Of a stretch of DNA of 64,000 nt, positions 61,130-64,000 are shown in pieces. The position numbers and the translations under genes are program-made. Source of the stretch: Muriiphilus sp048268845 (GTDB taxonomy: Bacteria; Pseudomonadota; Alphaproteobacteria; Rhodobacterales; Rhodobacteraceae). The stretch is taken from the NCBI GenBank assembly GCA_048268845.1, contig JBLWUQ010000003.1:62001-126000 (forward strand). Reading direction: 5' to 3'. Within the stretch, counting starts at the first letter, position 1, and each line of letters begins with the position of its first letter. Under the pieces are notes generated by a model. That model did not search any database, was not told the origin of the DNA, and saw only the letters and a program-made list of their open reading frames with translations.

Positions 61130-61702
61130 ATGCAAATCCCCCTTGAACTCTCATTTCAACACCTTGAACCCGAAGACGAGATCAAGGACTACGTTCGCGA
61201 AAGGGTTGATTACCTCGGCCAGCTATACGACGGCATCACAAGCTGCCGGGTCTATATTGCGTTGCCGCAGCACAGCAAGCAGACCGGCCACACCTACGAC
61301 ATCACGATCGAGGTCAGGGTTCCCGGCACGGAACTGGTGGTGAGCAATCGCAAGGGCAACCGGCCCGAGCGCCAGCATCTGCGCATCGCAGTGCGCGATG
61401 CCTTTGCGATCATCGAGCGGGATCTGAAGATCTACAGGCAAAAGATGCGCGGCGAGGTCAAGACGCTTGAAGGGATGCTGCAAGGCACGATTGCCGAGAT
61501 CAGGCATGACAGGGACTTCGGCCAGATTCAGGCCACCGATCGCAGGCTGATCTACTTCCATCGCAATTCCGTCATTGACGGCAGTTTCGACAATCTGAAG
61601 GTCGGGGATACCGTCGAACTGGTGGCACGCCATGATGATAGCGAGATCGGCCCGCAAGCCAGCACCGTTCGCCAGATCAGCGCTCTGAAATTTCAGCCAT
61701 AG
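61130..61702 (+). CDS. Ribosome hibernation factor (HPF/RaiA) fused to a cold-shock-like domain
   Basis: The 190-residue protein has an N-terminal HPF/RaiA-type domain (about 1-110: LELSFQHLEPEDEIKDYVRE, then VYIALPQHSKQTGHTYDITI and AFAIIERDLKIYRQKM). From about 125 to 185 a small beta-barrel like a cold-shock domain follows (GTIAEIRHDRDFGQI, YFHRNSVIDGSFDNLKVGDT, IGPQASTVRQI). It should bind ribosomes and RNA under stress. AAGGAGC precedes the ATG at 61130. Confidence 0.85.
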   Translation: MQIPLELSFQHLEPEDEIKDYVRERVDYLGQLYDGITSCRVYIALPQHSKQTGHTYDITIEVRVPGTELVVSNRKGNRPERQHLRIAVRDAFAIIERDLKIYRQKMRGEVKTLEGMLQGTIAEIRHDRDFGQIQATDRRLIYFHRNSVIDGSFDNLKVGDTVELVARHDDSEIGPQASTVRQISALKFQP

Positions 61703-61885
61703 CAGCGTTTCGCGCGGGTGGCAGGACACCCGAGGTGGCACGAGCCGAGGGCTAACTTGGAGCCGCCCGACTATCGGCGGCTATCGCCAAGGTATTAATT
61801 CCGTAGCCACTCTTGGCTACGGAAAAACCGGATGATCTGGCCGCTGACGGCAAGCCCCGCAACATCCGGCCATGCGTGGCCAGAG

Positions 61886-62917
61886 TCACACCTTGCCATT
61901 CGCCGAGAGCAGTATGGCGATCGGGCGCACCGTCTTTATCTCGGCCAGCACGAGCACGAGGCTTGCCGTCAGCGGCACGGACAACAGCGCGCCGGGCACG
62001 CCCCAGAGGGTGCTCCAGAACGCCAGCGCCAGAAGCACGACGAAGGGGCTGAGGTTGAACGCGCGCCCCATCATGCGCGGCTCGAGAAAGGCGCCAACGA
62101 AGACCTGCGCCGCGGTCAAAGACACCATCACCGCCCCCGCCATGCCCAATGTGCCGAACTGCGCGAGGCTGAGCAGGACCGGAAGGATCACGCCAATGAG
62201 CGAGCCGATGTAGGGGATGTAGTTCAGGAACGCGATCAGGACCGCCCAGAACAGGGCGAATTCGATCCCCAGAAGCAGCATGATCGCAAAGGAAATCGCC
62301 CCGAGGAGCACGTTGAGCACGGTCTTGACGAAAAGGTATTGCCCGATCCGCTCGTTGATCCGCGACAGCAAGGAAATCGCTCTTGCCCCCTCCTCCTCGC
62401 CACCCATGGCCAGCACCACCTTGCGCGCCATCGCGCCACGCTCGGCAATGAAGAAGCTGGCATAGAGAACCACGAGGAAAAGCGTGATGCCGAAACTGCG
62501 CAGGGACAGGAGCGCCGGTGCGATCCAGGAGCGGAAATCCAGCTGATCCAGCGTCACTTTCCTGAGGTTTTCCCACGTCGGCTCGTCTTCGATGCCCAGT
62601 AGGCTGGCATTTCGCGTGACGAGCAGTTCGAGCTTGGATTCGTAGCGCGGCAGGGCCGCCGCCACCTGTGCCAGGTTGTTGATGACAAGAATGAACAACA
62701 GGATCGCGACAAAGGCGAAGACGATCAGGATCATGGCGCGCCTGGCCCATGGCGGCAGGCGACCCAGGACCGGCAATCTCTCCATGCTCGCCGCAGCGGT
62801 CAGGAGAATGTAGACGGAAATCACGGCTGCAAGGACCGGCAGCAGCACCGGCTTGCCGATCCACAGGATCCACCCGATCATCAGGGTCAGCGCGGTTCCG
62901 TATGTCGCGTTCCGCAT
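61886..62917 (-). CDS. AI-2E family membrane permease
   Basis: The 343-residue protein has about eight membrane segments and the family core (FLNYIPYIGSLIGVILPVLL near residue 235, then LEPRMMGRAFNLSPFVVLL). The family was named for AI-2 export, but members include Na+/H+ antiporters, and the role here is not known. The start MRNATYGTAL is at 62917. Confidence 0.9.
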   Translation of the reverse strand: MRNATYGTALTLMIGWILWIGKPVLLPVLAAVISVYILLTAAASMERLPVLGRLPPWARRAMILIVFAFVAILLFILVINNLAQVAAALPRYESKLELLVTRNASLLGIEDEPTWENLRKVTLDQLDFRSWIAPALLSLRSFGITLFLVVLYASFFIAERGAMARKVVLAMGGEEEGARAISLLSRINERIGQYLFVKTVLNVLLGAISFAIMLLLGIEFALFWAVLIAFLNYIPYIGSLIGVILPVLLSLAQFGTLGMAGAVMVSLTAAQVFVGAFLEPRMMGRAFNLSPFVVLLALAFWSTLWGVPGALLSVPLTASLVLVLAEIKTVRPIAILLSANGKV

Positions 62918-63348
62918 GCTCTTTCCACTCTCCCCGGCAGCCTATGACCCGTGGCCCATTCATGCCCGGCTGTTCGCCAACATGGTTCGGATTTGACGCA
63001 GCCTCAAGGTCGATGGCATCAGAGGGTCCGCCATGACCCGCTGCCGCGCGAGCGGCCTTGGCCATGTTCCGACGCCCGGCGCGTCCGATGCGGTTCGTCG
63101 GACGTTTCACAACCAGGTGTCATCGTAACAGGTGACAGGATGGTGCGGCGGTCCCACCGAGTGCGAACAGACGGGTGGCCCACCTCTATGCCGCGCCCGT
63201 GCAACAGATCCTCAACGCGTGGGAGCGACGAAAGGGAACCGCCCGTGGATCATCACGGTCAGGCTTCACGCCGGTTTCGCACATTACAGTTGAACCAAAG
63301 TCGCCAAGGTGGTCTTCTACCATAAGATCAAAAAAAGGGAGATCGACC
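62918..63348. other. Intergenic region upstream of the TAXI receptor gene
   Basis: The 431-base region between divergent genes has no supported open frame. It becomes AT-rich near 63285-63340, where the promoter of the receptor gene is likely. I could not match a convincing -35/-10 pair. Confidence 0.35.
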
Positions 63349-64000
63349 ATGACCACCCGCAGAAACCTGCTCCTCGGCCTTGGTGCCACCGGGTTGTTCG
63401 GATCCGGCCTGCTGAACTCGACTAGCGCCTTCGCGCAGGACATGCAGTTCTTCCGGATCGGCACCGGCGGCACCGCCGGCACCTATTATCCGATCGGCGG
63501 ACTGATCGCCAACGCCATCTCGAACCCGCCGGGCAGCCGGCCCTGCGACGAGGGCGGCTCGTGCGGCGCCCCCGGCGTGATCGCCACCGCCGTGTCGTCA
63601 AACGGCTCGGTCGCCAACATCAACGGCATCATGGGGGGCTCGCTCGAATCGGGCTTCGTGCAGTCGGACGTCGCCAGTTGGGCCCAGACCGGTACCGGCG
63701 TCTGGGAGGGCAAGCCGGCAGTCGACAAACTGCGCGCCATCGCGTCGCTCTATCCGGAATCGATCCACCTCGTCGCCTCGAAGGCTTCGGGCATCACTTC
63801 GGTTGCCGATCTCAAGGGCAAGCGGGTCTCGATGGATGAGCCGGGATCGGGCACCATCGTGGACGCGCGGATCATCCTTGGCGCCTATGGCCTGACCGAA
63901 GACGACATCAACGCGGAATACCTCAAGCCGGACCAAGCGGGCGACCGCATGCGCGACGGCGCGATGGATGCGTTCTTCTTCGTCGGCGGGTTCCCGGCTG
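63349..64000 (+). CDS. TAXI-family TRAP transporter solute receptor (partial)
   Basis: The frame runs off the right edge after 217 codons. It has a signal peptide (NLLLGLGATGLFGSGLLN, cleavage likely after AFA near residue 29) and the TAXI start FFRIGTGGTAGTYYPIGGLI. Later it has IASLYPESIHLVAS, DLKGKRVSMDEPGSGT and AMDAFFFVGGFP. This is the periplasmic receptor of a TRAP importer, often for glutamate or other organic acids. GGGAG precedes the ATG. Confidence 0.92.
   Translation, partial: MTTRRNLLLGLGATGLFGSGLLNSTSAFAQDMQFFRIGTGGTAGTYYPIGGLIANAISNPPGSRPCDEGGSCGAPGVIATAVSSNGSVANINGIMGGSLESGFVQSDVASWAQTGTGVWEGKPAVDKLRAIASLYPESIHLVASKASGITSVADLKGKRVSMDEPGSGTIVDARIILGAYGLTEDDINAEYLKPDQAGDRMRDGAMDAFFFVGGFPA

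Noticed and set aside
61886..62917. AI-2 quorum-sensing exporter
   Set aside because: The family name reflects one early report, members have other transport roles, and no luxS is in the window.
61752..63110. Minus-strand open frame of 452 codons over the AI-2E gene
   Set aside because: Arg/Gly/Ala-rich sequence in a different frame from the well-supported membrane permease.

Overview
The window looks like a stretch of chromosome from an alphaproteobacterium of the Rhodobacterales (Roseobacter/Rhodobacter group). The DNA is GC-rich with Shine-Dalgarno-led genes. The evidence for the group is gene order and a riboswitch: aroA-cmk-rpsA-ihfB-lapA-trpF-trpB, miaB-phoH-ybeY-CBS protein-lnt-metK-trmB, irr next to fabA with fabB-fabI, and a SAM/SAH-type riboswitch in front of metK. 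This is inference from synteny and motifs; no database search was possible.

Layout. 1-3.8 kb: end of an unknown gene, a CDGSH iron-sulfur protein, a serine hydrolase, a DUF2237 protein and 4-alpha-glucanotransferase. 3.8-5.4 kb: a membrane-anchored LuxR-type regulator and two exported PepSY-like paralogues with poly-aspartate tails. 5.6-21.7 kb: a long minus-strand housekeeping block for tryptophan, shikimate, translation, SAM synthesis, lipoprotein acylation and tRNA modification, interrupted by an OmpA-like protein and a lipoprotein that share a small domain. 21.8-39.5 kb: a conserved hypothetical protein, a PACE-type efflux protein, FKBP, irr, fabA-fabB-fabI (with an AT-richer unknown gene between fabA and fabB), a run of small hydrolases and a PLP dehydratase, tRNA-Arg(UCU), cytochrome b561, lepA, acylphosphatase and a PfkB kinase.

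39.6-44.7 kb is the most unusual region: a minus-strand run of twelve closely packed genes with two half-size YeeE/YedE sulfur transporters, a TusA-like carrier, three tiny membrane proteins (one ending in a SoxY-like Gly-Gly-Cys), an exported rhodanese-like protein, three small DsrE-like or unknown proteins with a shared C-terminal motif, a periplasmic double rhodanese and a c-type cytochrome. A ribbon-helix-helix protein is encoded divergently across an operator-like dyad. I read this as a sulfane-sulfur import, relay and oxidation system.

45.4-55.6 kb: a dipeptide-type ABC transporter (two permeases and a fused double ATPase) with two paralogous binding proteins, a class III aminotransferase and a diaminopropionate ammonia-lyase-like enzyme. 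The regions upstream of both binding proteins share a CGACAT motif. 55.7-62.9 kb: a loose set of stress-associated genes (DUF2267, RtcB-like ligase, GcvT-like protein, Sll1863-like coiled coil, host-attachment protein, a ribosome hibernation factor fused to a cold-shock-like domain, an AI-2E family permease). The window ends inside a TAXI-family TRAP receptor gene.
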